A stretch of DNA of 64,000 bases from Dyadobacter soli (GCF_900101885.1 NZ_FNAN01000027.1:45216-109215), one strand, 5' to 3'. Positions 46,159 through 55,363 are shown, counted from the first letter of the stretch. Notes: generated by a model not told the origin, from the sequence alone. Made by a program: numbers and translations.

Positions 46159-46854
46159 TTGAAAAAATACATTCTGATAGCCATTCTGGCAGCGGCGGGG
46201 TTGTGGAGCTGTAACGAGGACAGCCTGGATGCCAGCATTACCGTGGACTCCAACTTCCAGAGCTCAGCCGTGGGTCGCGATGGCTGGATACATGGATATG
46301 CGGGATACGCGGCAACAGCCGATACCACCCAGTTGGACACGGTGGCTGCGACAGCGCTGCTGCCGCGCGGCCTTGACACCACGCAATACGGTTACCGCAT
46401 CCTGTCCAGGTATTCCAAAGGCAATATGTTCGCGTATCTCAAAAAGCGGGTAAGCGGTTTCACACCCAACAAATCTTACGAAATGACGTTCCAAGTGGAT
46501 CTGGCGACGAGATACAGCGCAAGCGCCATTGTCGACAAGGTTACCTTTAAAGCGGGTGTATCCAGGATCGAACCGGTAACGACGAAGCTTACCTCGGGTA
46601 TTTATGCATTTAACCTCGATAAAGGTACCGGCACCCAGGTTGGAAAGGATGTATTGCTCAGCGGGAACATCACCAGTACCAATCCCGATAGCCGCTATTA
46701 TACAATATTAAGGTATTCCAATGACGGACAACCCGTTACGCTTACCTCCAACGAAAAGGGCGAGCTATGGTTCTATGCCGGAACCGATTCGGACTATAAG
46801 GATACCACGGTATTTTACTTTGACCGCATCATTGCCCGGTTCAAAGAACTGTAA
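46159..46854 (+). CDS. Lipoprotein, function unknown
   Basis: The start is a TTG at 46159, giving MKKYILIAILAAAGLWSC; the Cys18 lipobox makes it an outer-envelope lipoprotein of 231 residues. The body is beta-rich, with alternating strands and no catalytic motif that I recognise; the pattern of a central jelly-roll-like domain (YEMTFQVDL, KAGVSRIEPV) suggests a binding module. It has no close operon partner: 89 nt before and 51 nt after. Confidence 0.6.
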   Translation: MKKYILIAILAAAGLWSCNEDSLDASITVDSNFQSSAVGRDGWIHGYAGYAATADTTQLDTVAATALLPRGLDTTQYGYRILSRYSKGNMFAYLKKRVSGFTPNKSYEMTFQVDLATRYSASAIVDKVTFKAGVSRIEPVTTKLTSGIYAFNLDKGTGTQVGKDVLLSGNITSTNPDSRYYTILRYSNDGQPVTLTSNEKGELWFYAGTDSDYKDTTVFYFDRIIARFKEL

Positions 46855-46905
46855 AGTGTTTTGTAAATTCGCGCCCATTCATTAACCCACAATATCCCTA
46901 CCGGA

Positions 46906-47544
46906 ATGGTACAGGTCCAGACGTTTGTTTTTAATCCATTTTCTGAAAATACTTATTTGCTTTACGATGAGACCGGCGAAGCGATCATCATCGATCCCGG
47001 ATGCTACGACCGCTCCGAAGTGAGCGAGCTCGCTGCTTTTGTTGAAGAACACGGCCTGAAACCCGTTCGCATCGTGAACACCCACGCACATATCGACCAC
47101 GTACTTGGCGTGGCGGCACTCAAAAGGAAGTATAACATTCCATTTGTATTGCATAAGCTCGACGAGCCGCTTTTAAAAGCCGTCAAGACTTATGCTTCCA
47201 ACTATGGCTTTTCTGCATTTGAAGAGCCGGAGATCGATGGCTTTATCAAGGAAGGAGAAACTGTTGAGTTTGGCAATAGCTCGTTGAAAATCATCTTCGT
47301 ACCCGGCCACGCGCCTGGGCACGTGGCATTTGTGAACGATGCCGACAAGTTTGTGATCGGCGGGGATGTGCTGTTCCGTATGAGCATCGGCCGCACCGAC
47401 CTCCCCGGCGGCGACCACGGTACATTGCTGCGAAGCATCCGGGAACAAATGTTTACATTGCCCGAGGATTATACCGTGTACGCCGGCCATATGGAGCCCA
47501 CTACCATTGGTTTTGAGAAAAGAAATAATCCCTTCTTCAAATAG
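46906..47544 (+). CDS. MBL-fold metallo-hydrolase (glyoxalase II-like)
   Basis: The 212-residue protein has the metallo-beta-lactamase motif His60-Ala-His62-Ile-Asp64-His65, later metal ligands in PGHAPGH, GGDVLF and YAGHME. The glyoxalase-II-like subfamily of about 210 residues hydrolyses thioesters. It probably acts in the cytoplasm on S-acyl thiols. The pssA gene begins 6 nt after its stop, so they are likely cotranscribed. Confidence 0.88.
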   Translation: MVQVQTFVFNPFSENTYLLYDETGEAIIIDPGCYDRSEVSELAAFVEEHGLKPVRIVNTHAHIDHVLGVAALKRKYNIPFVLHKLDEPLLKAVKTYASNYGFSAFEEPEIDGFIKEGETVEFGNSSLKIIFVPGHAPGHVAFVNDADKFVIGGDVLFRMSIGRTDLPGGDHGTLLRSIREQMFTLPEDYTVYAGHMEPTTIGFEKRNNPFFK

Positions 47545-47550
47545 CGCCTT

Positions 47551-48255
47551 ATGATCCGTCGCAACATCCCCAATGCCCTCACCTGCGGAAATTTGCTTTG
47601 TGGCTGCATTGGCGTGGTGGAAGCATTCCACAATAACCTGCTGCTTTCCTGCATACTCATTGGAATTGCCCTGATATTCGACTTTCTGGACGGATTTATC
47701 GCCCGTCTGCTGAAAGTCACCTCGCCCATCGGCCGCGATCTCGATTCGCTGGCTGATATGGTTACGTTCGGGCTTTTGCCGGCGATTATACTGTACCAGT
47801 TGCTGATGCAAAGCATTCCCGATTTGTTGGGTATCTGGAAAGCCTATCCGGCATTCATCATCGCGATTTTCTCGGCGATCCGGCTCGCGAAGTTCAATAA
47901 TGATCCCAGGCAATCCGATTCTTTCATAGGCGTGCCCACTCCCGCGAATGCGATGCTGATCGCCTCGCTTCCGCTGATCGTCCATACCGAAAGCGACTTT
48001 TGGAAAGACATTATTATCAATACCAACAACCTGCTGATATTAAGTGTGGTGATGTCTTATGCGCTGGTGATGGAGCTTCCGCTGATCGCACTTAAATTCA
48101 AGCATTTCGGCTGGAAGGGGAATGAAGCGCGGTTCATATTGATCGGTGTCACTCTTGTGCTGCTTGCGACCCTGAAATTCCTGGCAGTACCGGCCATTCT
48201 GATCGTGTACGTGTTTCTTTCCATTGCTGCGAACGCCAGGAAAAAGCAGGCCTGA
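47551..48255 (+). CDS. pssA: CDP-diacylglycerol-serine O-phosphatidyltransferase
   Basis: The 234-residue membrane protein has the complete CDP-alcohol phosphotransferase signature: Asp47-Gly48, Ala51-Arg52, Gly61, Asp65, Asp69. It has about six membrane helices. Start RRNIPNALTCGNLLCG is typical of PssA. It makes phosphatidylserine, the precursor of phosphatidylethanolamine, at the inner membrane. Confidence 0.93.
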   Translation: MIRRNIPNALTCGNLLCGCIGVVEAFHNNLLLSCILIGIALIFDFLDGFIARLLKVTSPIGRDLDSLADMVTFGLLPAIILYQLLMQSIPDLLGIWKAYPAFIIAIFSAIRLAKFNNDPRQSDSFIGVPTPANAMLIASLPLIVHTESDFWKDIIINTNNLLILSVVMSYALVMELPLIALKFKHFGWKGNEARFILIGVTLVLLATLKFLAVPAILIVYVFLSIAANARKKQA

Positions 48256-48278
48256 ATTGGTAACCCAATCATTTTTTT
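48256..48278 (+). terminator. Weak terminator after pssA
   Basis: ATTGG-TAAC-CCAAT, a 5-bp stem directly after the stop, followed by CATTTTTTT. Confidence 0.45.
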
Positions 48279-48389
48279 GCATTTTTGCAGTCTTTCCGGC
48301 AACGTATGTTGCTTATTATTATCATTTTAGATTAAATACCGTTCATTGCTGCCTTTAACCCTCAGCAGTTTCGAACCATCCCCACTAGC

Positions 48390-49391
48390 ATGGCATTCTC
48401 CCGCATTACAGGCCTCGGCTTTTACGTTCCAGACAATATCATTACCAACGACGACCTTACCCAATGGATGGAGACTTCCGATGAATGGATCCGCGAGCGG
48501 ACCGGGATTCAGGAGCGCAGGTATTTCGAATACGGGAAAGATACCAATTACAGCATGGCTGCGGCAGCGTCGCGGCAGGCATTGGAACGTGCGGGGCTAA
48601 CGCCGAACGACGTCGACGTGATCGTGTATGCTACCATCACGCCGGATTATTTTTTCCCCGGCTCGGCATTCCTGATGCAGCGCGAATTGGGAATGGACGG
48701 CAAGCCGGTAATCGACATCCGGGAGCAATGCTCGGGCTTTGTGTATGCGCTTTCCATTGCCGACCAGTTCATCAAATCGGGTATGTACAAAACGGCATTG
48801 GTGGTCGGTTCGGAAATACAGTCGTCGTGGATCGACAAGAGCACGGCTGGCCGCAATACCGCCGTAATTTTTGGGGATGGCGCGGGCGCAGCTGTGGTTT
48901 GCGCCACGGACGATCCCCAACATTGTATATTATCTACACACCTCCACGCCGACGGCCGGTTCGCGGAGGAGCTTTTTGTAAAAGATCCGGGCAGCAGCCG
49001 CGAGGGCCGTCCGGTGAGCCAGGAAGTGATCGAAGGCGGAGGACATAATGTATATATGAACGGAAATGCCGTTTTCAAGCACGCGATCATCCGCTTTGGC
49101 GAGGTAATCCACGAGGCTTTGGAAGCCAATGGATATGCTGCCGGCGACATCGATTTGCTCGTTCCACACCAGGCAAACATCCGGATCAGCGACTACGTCC
49201 GCCAGCAACTTGGTCTTGCTGAATCGCAGGTTATCAATAACTTACAGCGTTTTGGGAACACAACGGCCGCGTCCATCCCGATCGCGCTTACCGAAGCATG
49301 GGAAACGGGAAGAGTGAAGGAAGGAGACCTGGTTTGCCTTGCGGCTTTCGGAAGCGGGTTCACATGGGCCTCCGCGCTGATCAGGTGGTAA
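48390..49391 (+). CDS. fabH: 3-Oxoacyl-ACP synthase III
   Basis: The 333-residue protein has the KAS III catalytic triad: Cys114 (REQCSGF), His260 (VPHQANIR) and Asn290 (FGNTTAAS). WIRERTGIQERR is the CoA-binding Trp/Arg region. It starts fatty acid chains from acyl-CoA and malonyl-ACP; several FabH paralogues are common in this phylum. It stands apart from other fab genes and ends 9 nt from a convergent gene. Confidence 0.93.
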   Translation: MAFSRITGLGFYVPDNIITNDDLTQWMETSDEWIRERTGIQERRYFEYGKDTNYSMAAAASRQALERAGLTPNDVDVIVYATITPDYFFPGSAFLMQRELGMDGKPVIDIREQCSGFVYALSIADQFIKSGMYKTALVVGSEIQSSWIDKSTAGRNTAVIFGDGAGAAVVCATDDPQHCILSTHLHADGRFAEELFVKDPGSSREGRPVSQEVIEGGGHNVYMNGNAVFKHAIIRFGEVIHEALEANGYAAGDIDLLVPHQANIRISDYVRQQLGLAESQVINNLQRFGNTTAASIPIALTEAWETGRVKEGDLVCLAAFGSGFTWASALIRW

Positions 49392-49400
49392 GGTATTCTG

Positions 49401-49760
49401 TCAGAATTGTCCGGTCGACAGCATTACCAATGTGCACCCCTCGATTGGTATGATATTTTTATCAATTAAAATATCCTTAAATTCAGGATTCTCTGTACCA
49501 GGGTTGAAGATAACGCGTTTAGGATTTAGAGAAACGATATAATCGTAGTATTCAGGTTGGTGGCTCGGATTGATATACAAAGTAACCGTATCTACGTCTT
49601 TCCAGTCAGTTTTGTCTGTGTTGATTTCTTCTCCTAATGCAAAACTTTTCCTGCGTCCGATGAGCAAAATGGGATGACCATAATGCCTGAGTTTCTGTGC
49701 AGCCAGGTAAGCGTATCTGGATGGGTTTGAAGTTGCTCCTATGATGAGTGTACGTTTCAT
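49401..49760 (-). CDS. CoA-binding domain protein (YccU-like)
   Basis: The 119-residue protein is a single Rossmann domain of the CoA_binding_2 type: TLIIGATSNPSRYAY at the start (dinucleotide-type loop), VTLYINPSHQPEYY, and NPGTENPEF ending with GCTLVML. These small proteins bind CoA; their physiological role is unknown. Single gene on the minus strand. Confidence 0.85.
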   Translation of the reverse strand: MKRTLIIGATSNPSRYAYLAAQKLRHYGHPILLIGRRKSFALGEEINTDKTDWKDVDTVTLYINPSHQPEYYDYIVSLNPKRVIFNPGTENPEFKDILIDKNIIPIEGCTLVMLSTGQF

Positions 49761-49880
49761 GCCAAATCAATTTAATAACACACGCTTTTGAAACACCAAA
49801 AGATCGTTCCCGATTCCCTTGCGAACGGGCCCACGACCAACTGTACGCCGTAATAACCTGTAATAATAGCTTTTAAAAAA

Positions 49881-50453
49881 ATGAATGAATCAAATGTAAG
49901 CCGGAGCTTCTGGAACGAAAAGTGGGCAAAAATTTTATTCGACGAGATCGAGAACGCTCCCCATTACGAAGTATCCAACTATGGCAGATTGAAGAGCTTC
50001 CAGAACAATCCCAAGGAGGGCGCTGTCATCAAAGGGTCTGTCATTCAAGGTTATAGATCATTGAATATCCGTGTGGCAGGCGGGAAAACCATCAACCGCT
50101 ACGTGCACAAGCTGGTAGCAGAGCATTTTGCAGACAAGCCAGATGCCGATCATAACTTCGTGATCCACCTGGATTTCGATAAGCAAAACAATCACTACGA
50201 AAACCTGAAATGGGTGACGAAAGCGGAAATGATCGACCACAACCGTGAAAACCCTGCATTCATCAATCGGGTGATTCCTCGCCGTACGAAAAATTACAAG
50301 CTGACGGAAAGCAAAGTCCGGATCATTAAGAAGCTTTTGAAAAACGATAATAACCGTTTGAAAATGATCGCGAAGCAATTCGGGATTACGCACACGCAGC
50401 TTAACCGTATCCGTTCAGGCGAGAACTGGAAGCATGTAACCGTTGAAGATTGA
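49881..50453 (+). CDS. NUMOD4/HNH homing-endonuclease-like protein with C-terminal HTH
   Basis: The 190-residue protein has an N-terminal NUMOD4 motif (residues about 12-50, HYEVSNYGRLKSF), an HNH-like core (VHKLVAEHF, then IHLDFDKQNNHYENLKW at about 93-112) and a C-terminal helix-turn-helix (about 140-185, LKMIAKQFGITHTQLNRIR). This is the architecture of phage and intron endonucleases. The usual NHIDG reads IHLDF, so the key His stays but its Asn is lost. No intron, intein or phage gene is next to it. It may be a solitary mobile gene or a domesticated DNA-binding protein. Confidence 0.75.
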   Translation: MNESNVSRSFWNEKWAKILFDEIENAPHYEVSNYGRLKSFQNNPKEGAVIKGSVIQGYRSLNIRVAGGKTINRYVHKLVAEHFADKPDADHNFVIHLDFDKQNNHYENLKWVTKAEMIDHNRENPAFINRVIPRRTKNYKLTESKVRIIKKLLKNDNNRLKMIAKQFGITHTQLNRIRSGENWKHVTVED

Positions 50454-50462
50454 TCCAAGTAC

Positions 50463-50762
50463 TTATTTGAGTTTTTCAGCGGCGGAAACCGTATAACCGC
50501 TGCCGTTCGCACCCTCTTCAAAGTCCACCGACACGCCGATCACGTACATGAGATGGCGCTTGTCTATCAGTACCTTAATTCCTTCGATGAGGTATGTCTG
50601 GTCATGCTCTGTGGCTGTGTCGAACCCCAGCAGAAAAGATCCGCTGCACGCACCCCCTCTTAACCCCACCCTGAGCCCGTAGGTATCGGGAATTTTGTTG
50701 GCTTCCAGTGTCGATCTGATTTCCAGCTTTGCTGCCTCGGTTAGTTGGATCGGGTTATTCAT
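50463..50762 (-). CDS. HesB/IscA-like protein lacking the C-terminal CxC
   Basis: I choose ATG 50762 (MNNPIQLTEAA); ATG 50771 and further upstream codons are also open, but A-type carriers start here. About 99 residues. The first conserved Cys is in GGACSGSF. At the end, where A-type carriers have a CGCG-type pair of cysteines, this protein reads GANGSGYTVS. Without those ligands it may not carry an Fe-S cluster in the normal way. It converges with the HNH gene, 9 nt apart. Confidence 0.8.
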   Translation of the reverse strand: MNNPIQLTEAAKLEIRSTLEANKIPDTYGLRVGLRGGACSGSFLLGFDTATEHDQTYLIEGIKVLIDKRHLMYVIGVSVDFEEGANGSGYTVSAAEKLK

Positions 50763-50904
50763 CCTGCTCATTATTCTTGATTGCGATAAATCAGTTAACA
50801 CAAACTCCCGCCGTTCCATTCGCGTTTTGAAATAAATATCTGCCAAATGCGGCTAATCGATTAGTTTTGTGCCTCATTTTGGCATAAAATTACCATTTCA
50901 CACC

Positions 50905-51423
50905 ATGGAATACACATTGATACTCGGAGTTCTGGCGGTCGGACTTGTCCTCACACTTGCATTAGGCGTCATGCTGAACACCGTTGCGGACAAGTTTTTG
51001 GAAAAACAGCGCATCGATGTGCGGAGCAAAAATGTGGAGATCACATTGCCCCTGCGCTTGCAGGCGTATGAGCGTATGTGCCTGTTTCTGGAACGTATTA
51101 CCCCTAATAACCTGTTACTTCGGCTAGCACCTTCGGCAATGAGCGCGTTGGAGCTGCAAACGATCATTCTCCACGAGGTTCGCGAGGAATACAATCATAA
51201 TGTTGCGCAACAGCTCTACATCAGCACGCACGCCTGGGAACAGATCGTGAATGCGATGAACGAAACCGTGGCAATCGTGAACCAGGCCGCCGCGGAAGTA
51301 AGCGCCGAAGCCCCGGCCGCCGACCTGGCCAAAAAGGTATTCTCCCACGTGATCGAGAAAGAAATCCAGCCATCGACGCACGCGTTGAAGGTTTTGAAGG
51401 AGGAGATACGCGGGGTGTTTTAG
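50905..51423 (+). CDS. Single-span membrane protein, function unknown
   Basis: From ATG 50905 (MEYTLILGVL) the protein has 172 residues: one N-terminal membrane helix (about 4-24), then a soluble helical domain with PLRLQAYERMCLFLERI and LHEVREEYNHNVAQQLYIS. The charged, helical body suggests a cytoplasmic coiled-coil-like bundle. I recall similar Bacteroidota proteins without known role. Its stop is just before the heptamer hairpin that precedes mutS2. Confidence 0.6.
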   Translation: MEYTLILGVLAVGLVLTLALGVMLNTVADKFLEKQRIDVRSKNVEITLPLRLQAYERMCLFLERITPNNLLLRLAPSAMSALELQTIILHEVREEYNHNVAQQLYISTHAWEQIVNAMNETVAIVNQAAAEVSAEAPAADLAKKVFSHVIEKEIQPSTHALKVLKEEIRGVF

Positions 51424-51434
51424 GCCTGCGGCCT

Positions 51435-51584
51435 GACCGCTGACCGCCGACGACCGACCGCCGATCGCGGTAATGTGGGGCGGTGCGGAATGCGACCGTG
51501 GACAGAAGGAAGAGACCAAAGACCATCGTCTATCGTCCGCCGCAGGCGCATCAATCGGCGGTCAGCGGTCGGCCGTCGGCGGTC
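51435..51584. repeat. Heptamer-period hairpin element, copy B
   Basis: The left arm runs CGCTGAC, CGCCGAC, GACCGAC, CGCCGAT; the right arm AATCGGC, GGTCAGC, GGTCGGC, CGTCGGC, GGTC. The arms are imperfect reverse complements. The centre carries GACAG, AGACCAAAGACCAT and CATCGTCTATCGTC, the same words in the same order as copy A at 43954-44056. As there, an ATG follows after an A-rich run: mutS2 starts at 51645. Confidence 0.85.
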
Positions 51585-51644
51585 AAAAATTTACATCAAC
51601 AATATCCAAGCCCGGCAATAAACCGCCGGCACCAGACAACGAAA

Positions 51645-54053
51645 ATGCTTTACCCCAATACATTAGAACAAAAACTGGGATTTGATAAACTGCGAGAACG
51701 CCTGAAAGAGCTATGTATCAGCTCTTTGGGACAGGCATTTGTCGAAAAAATCCGGTTTTCAGAGAATTTCGGCATGGTCGAGAAGCTGGTAAGCCAGACC
51801 GCCGAAATGCAGCGTATACTCGAACTGGGCGAGAACTTCCCTTCCCAGAATTACATCGACGCGACACCCTATTTGAAACGGGCAGCTATCGAAGGTATGC
51901 TGTTGACGCAGCCCGAGTTTTCGGACCTGAAAGTGTCGCTGCTGACTATCCGCCTTTGCCTGCGCTTTTTCGAAAGCCAGGAGGCCGATGCATTCCCTAT
52001 CCTGGGCGAATATGCCAAAACGATCCGGGTCGAAAAGGCCGTTACCGACGCTATCGACCGCATTATCGACGACCGCGGGCAGATCCGTGATTCGGCATCA
52101 CCAGAGCTTTCGCGTATTCGAAAAAAATTGATTTCGGAGCAGGCCGGCATCCGTAAAAAGCTCGATACCATCCTTAAATCCGCGAGAAGCAACGGCTGGA
52201 TCGGCGACGACGTGTCGTTGACCGTCCGCAATGGCCGTATGGTAATTCCCGTAGCCGCCGAGCACAAGCGGAAGCTCCGTGGGTTCATTCACGACGAATC
52301 AGCGACCGGCCAGACGGTATTCATCGAGCCGACGGATGTTTTTGAATCCAATAATGAAATCCGCGAGCTCGAATATGAGGAACGCCGGGAGATTAACCGC
52401 ATTCTGCTTGAACTGACGGCCTACATCAGGCCATTCGTGCCTGATTTGCAGAAGGCTTACGGCTTCCTGGGATTAATGGATTTCCTGCGTGCGAAAGCAA
52501 GATTGGCCGGTGAAATGGGTGCCATTAACCCGCCGTTTGAAAACCGGCAGTTTATTGATTGGCGCGAGGCGCGGCATCCGCTGCTGCATTTGTCATTCCA
52601 GAAACAGGGCAAAAAGGTGATCCCGCTGAATATCGAATTGCAGGAAAAACAGCGCATTCTCATCGTTTCCGGGCCGAATGCCGGTGGTAAATCCGTTGCG
52701 CTGAAAACTGTGGGACTCATTCAATACATGTTTCAATGCGGGCTGCTGGTACCGATGCTGGAAGGCTCTTCGATGGGCTTTTTTCAGAATATTTTTATCG
52801 ATATCGGTGACGAGCAGTCTTTGGAAAACGATTTGAGTACGTACAGCTCGCATTTGACCAATATGCGCCATTTCCTGTCAATGGCGAATAAAAAGACGCT
52901 TTTCCTGATCGACGAGTTTGGTACCGGTACCGAGCCGGGCCTCGGCGGCGCCATTGCGGAAGCCATTCTCGAAAACCTGACCAAATCGGGCGCATTCGGG
53001 ATGATTAACACGCATTATACCAATTTGAAAGTACTTGCGGATAAGACCGAGGGACTCGTAAATGGGGCAATGCGCTTCGACGGTGAGCATTTGGAGCCGC
53101 TGTACCAGCTGGAAATCGGTCGTCCGGGTAGCTCATTCGCTTTTGAAATCGCTTCGAAAATCGGTTTACCAAAGGCGGTTGTCGCCCGTGCGAAAGACAA
53201 ATTGGGTACGCAGCAGGTGAATTTTGAGAAGCTGCTGAAAGAGCTCGATATCGAACGGCGCGTATTTGCGGAGAAAAACATTGAAATAGGCATTAAGGAG
53301 CGCAAGCTGACCAAGCAGGTTGCCGATTATACCGCATTAAAGGAAAAGCTCGATAACAACGAGAAGAAGATCGTCAATGAAGCGAAGCAAAAGGCCAAAA
53401 ACCTGCTTGCCGACGCGAATCAGCTGATTGAGAATACCATTCGTGAAATCAAGGAAAACAAAGCCGAGAAGGAGAAGACCAAAACGGTACGAACTACCCT
53501 TGAAAATTTTGGTAAAAACAACCTGAAACTGGCGGAAGTAACTGAAAAACAACCTGAGGAAGAAGAATACGAACCGGAAGGCGGCGACATTGTACCTGGC
53601 AGCTACGTGCGCATCAGCGGGCAGACGGCCATTGGTGAAGTACTTTCCCTGAAAGGCAAAGACGCCGAAATCCGCATTGGCGACCTGAAATCGAATGTAA
53701 AACTGAACCGCCTTGAAAAGGTTTCGCGCAAAACTTACCGTGCCGCTACCGGCGAAAAAGGTTTGAAAACCGTTTCCAAGGGTGTCGATATAAACGAGCG
53801 GATGCTCAATTTCAGCTTTAACCTCGATATGCGCGGCAAACGCGGCGAGGAAGCATTAGGGCTGGTGGATCAGTTTATGGACAATGCCATCATGCTCGGT
53901 TACGACGAACTCCGCATTGTGCACGGCAAGGGCGACGGCATCCTGCGCACGCTCGTACGCAACCACCTGCGCGGGTACAAGCAGGTAGCAGGCATGTACG
54001 ATGAGCACGCGGATCGCGGAGGCGCGGGCGTGACGATCGTGAAGCTTCGTTGA
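51645..54053 (+). CDS. mutS2: Endonuclease MutS2
   Basis: I choose ATG 51645 (MLYPNTLEQKLGF), because the upstream in-frame codons lie in the repeat element; the product is 802 residues, standard for MutS2. Walker A is GPNAGGKS (343-350), Walker B FLIDEFGTGTEPG, then a long coiled coil (about 530-640) and a C-terminal Smr nuclease domain with LDMRG (727-731) and HGKGDGILR. MutS2 acts on recombination intermediates or collided ribosomes, not in mismatch repair. It ends before a strong bidirectional terminator. Confidence 0.94.
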   Translation: MLYPNTLEQKLGFDKLRERLKELCISSLGQAFVEKIRFSENFGMVEKLVSQTAEMQRILELGENFPSQNYIDATPYLKRAAIEGMLLTQPEFSDLKVSLLTIRLCLRFFESQEADAFPILGEYAKTIRVEKAVTDAIDRIIDDRGQIRDSASPELSRIRKKLISEQAGIRKKLDTILKSARSNGWIGDDVSLTVRNGRMVIPVAAEHKRKLRGFIHDESATGQTVFIEPTDVFESNNEIRELEYEERREINRILLELTAYIRPFVPDLQKAYGFLGLMDFLRAKARLAGEMGAINPPFENRQFIDWREARHPLLHLSFQKQGKKVIPLNIELQEKQRILIVSGPNAGGKSVALKTVGLIQYMFQCGLLVPMLEGSSMGFFQNIFIDIGDEQSLENDLSTYSSHLTNMRHFLSMANKKTLFLIDEFGTGTEPGLGGAIAEAILENLTKSGAFGMINTHYTNLKVLADKTEGLVNGAMRFDGEHLEPLYQLEIGRPGSSFAFEIASKIGLPKAVVARAKDKLGTQQVNFEKLLKELDIERRVFAEKNIEIGIKERKLTKQVADYTALKEKLDNNEKKIVNEAKQKAKNLLADANQLIENTIREIKENKAEKEKTKTVRTTLENFGKNNLKLAEVTEKQPEEEEYEPEGGDIVPGSYVRISGQTAIGEVLSLKGKDAEIRIGDLKSNVKLNRLEKVSRKTYRAATGEKGLKTVSKGVDINERMLNFSFNLDMRGKRGEEALGLVDQFMDNAIMLGYDELRIVHGKGDGILRTLVRNHLRGYKQVAGMYDEHADRGGAGVTIVKLR

Positions 54054-54073
54054 TGTCTTTTTGAAATACTACC

Positions 54074-54112
54074 AATGCGAAACGGGCGCTCAATGAGCGC
54101 CCGTTTCGCATT
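54074..54112. terminator. Bidirectional terminator between mutS2 and the MFS gene
   Basis: A perfect 17-bp stem (54074-54090 with 54096-54112) and 5-nt loop, rich in GC in the middle and with AATGCG/CGCATT ends. It lies between convergent genes. Confidence 0.9.
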
Positions 54113-54127
54113 AACATATTAGATAGA

Positions 54128-55363
54128 TCAGTGAACCGCTGCCGAAGAAGTAGCTACGGTTTTACGTCCTTTCATCCAGAAATACAGGATCGCGAATGCT
54201 ACGATCAGCAACGCAGGGAACATCACCATCGTGCTCAGCGTCGCCTGCCCTGCGGCGAGTTCCATTTCGTCACCGGTAAGGCCCGCTGCCGCTTTTTCAG
54301 CTTTGGCATCATCCAGCCACTTACCGATAAACGGTTGCCAGATAGCCGTTGAGAACATGCCGACACCACCGACGATTGACATACCCAATGCACCGCTCAA
54401 CGGCACGTTCTGCGCCACGAAACCGATCATCGTCGGCCAGAACAACGCTACGCCCATCGCGAAGATCACCGCTGCTGCATAAGCCGCAGGACCAGTCACC
54501 GTGCTGAACAGGTAAATACCGATGGCTGCGAGGATCGAAGATGCCCAAAGGATACCGGTCTGACCGATAGCCGCCACGATCGGGTGCGCGAAGAAGCGTG
54601 CGATCGCCATCAGACCTGTTACCAATGCAAGGATCAACATCGGGCTGGCACCGCTTTTGCTCATGATCAAACCTGTCCATTGCTGCGGACCGAACTCGCT
54701 GATCGCGGTGAATGCCATACAAACGAAGATGAAGATGAAGAGCGGCGTGAACATCGCTTTCACGTTTTCACCGATTGAAGTTACACCGTCAACGTGAGGC
54801 TTAGGAAATGCCTGTCCCCAGAAAAGGAATGCATAAATGAATGTCGGGATAAGGATTACCCAGATTTGCGCCTGCCAGCCGAGGTTGGCCTGCGTCATGA
54901 AATTCGAGATCAACGCACCTACTACGATACCACCGGGGAACCACATGTGGAAGCGGTTGAGCATTTTGCTCATTTGAAGGCCGGAGTAAGAGTCGGCGAT
55001 CATCGGGTTACACGCAGCCTCGGTACAGCCGTTACCTACCCCGATGAGGAATGTGGAAATCAAAAGGCCGGTGTAACCGCCGGAATAAATCGTCATGATG
55101 ATACCAATCGCGTGGCAGACGAAGGCCACCTGCATGATCGTTTTCGGACCGATAGTGTGGTACACGAGCCCGCCGATGATCATCGCGAGCGGGAACCCGA
55201 AGAACCACATCGAGTTGATAAAGCCCAGTTGCTCGGCCGAGAGGTTGAATTCGGTGCCCAGCTGGGGCAGAATCCCTGCACGGATACTGAATGAGAATGC
55301 AGTGGTTATGAGCGCAAAACAACTTGCATTGAAGAGCCTTCCGCTGTTAACTGATTGGGACAT
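54128..55363 (-). CDS. MFS sugar transporter (FucP/FGHS-like)
   Basis: The 411-residue protein has 12 membrane segments. LIGVGNGCTEAACNPMIAD is the conserved loop of the fucose/glucose-galactose:H+ symporter group. It should bring a sugar across the inner membrane with protons. It is divergent from the Gfo/Idh genes at 55588; the 224-nt spacer holds AT-rich sequence with promoter-like boxes for both sides, so they probably form one regulated sugar locus. Confidence 0.87.
   Translation of the reverse strand: MSQSVNSGRLFNASCFALITTAFSFSIRAGILPQLGTEFNLSAEQLGFINSMWFFGFPLAMIIGGLVYHTIGPKTIMQVAFVCHAIGIIMTIYSGGYTGLLISTFLIGVGNGCTEAACNPMIADSYSGLQMSKMLNRFHMWFPGGIVVGALISNFMTQANLGWQAQIWVILIPTFIYAFLFWGQAFPKPHVDGVTSIGENVKAMFTPLFIFIFVCMAFTAISEFGPQQWTGLIMSKSGASPMLILALVTGLMAIARFFAHPIVAAIGQTGILWASSILAAIGIYLFSTVTGPAAYAAAVIFAMGVALFWPTMIGFVAQNVPLSGALGMSIVGGVGMFSTAIWQPFIGKWLDDAKAEKAAAGLTGDEMELAAGQATLSTMVMFPALLIVAFAILYFWMKGRKTVATSSAAVH

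Noticed and set aside
51483..51644. N-terminal extension of MutS2
   Set aside because: The 54 residues are encoded by the repeat element and are not part of the MutS2 family.
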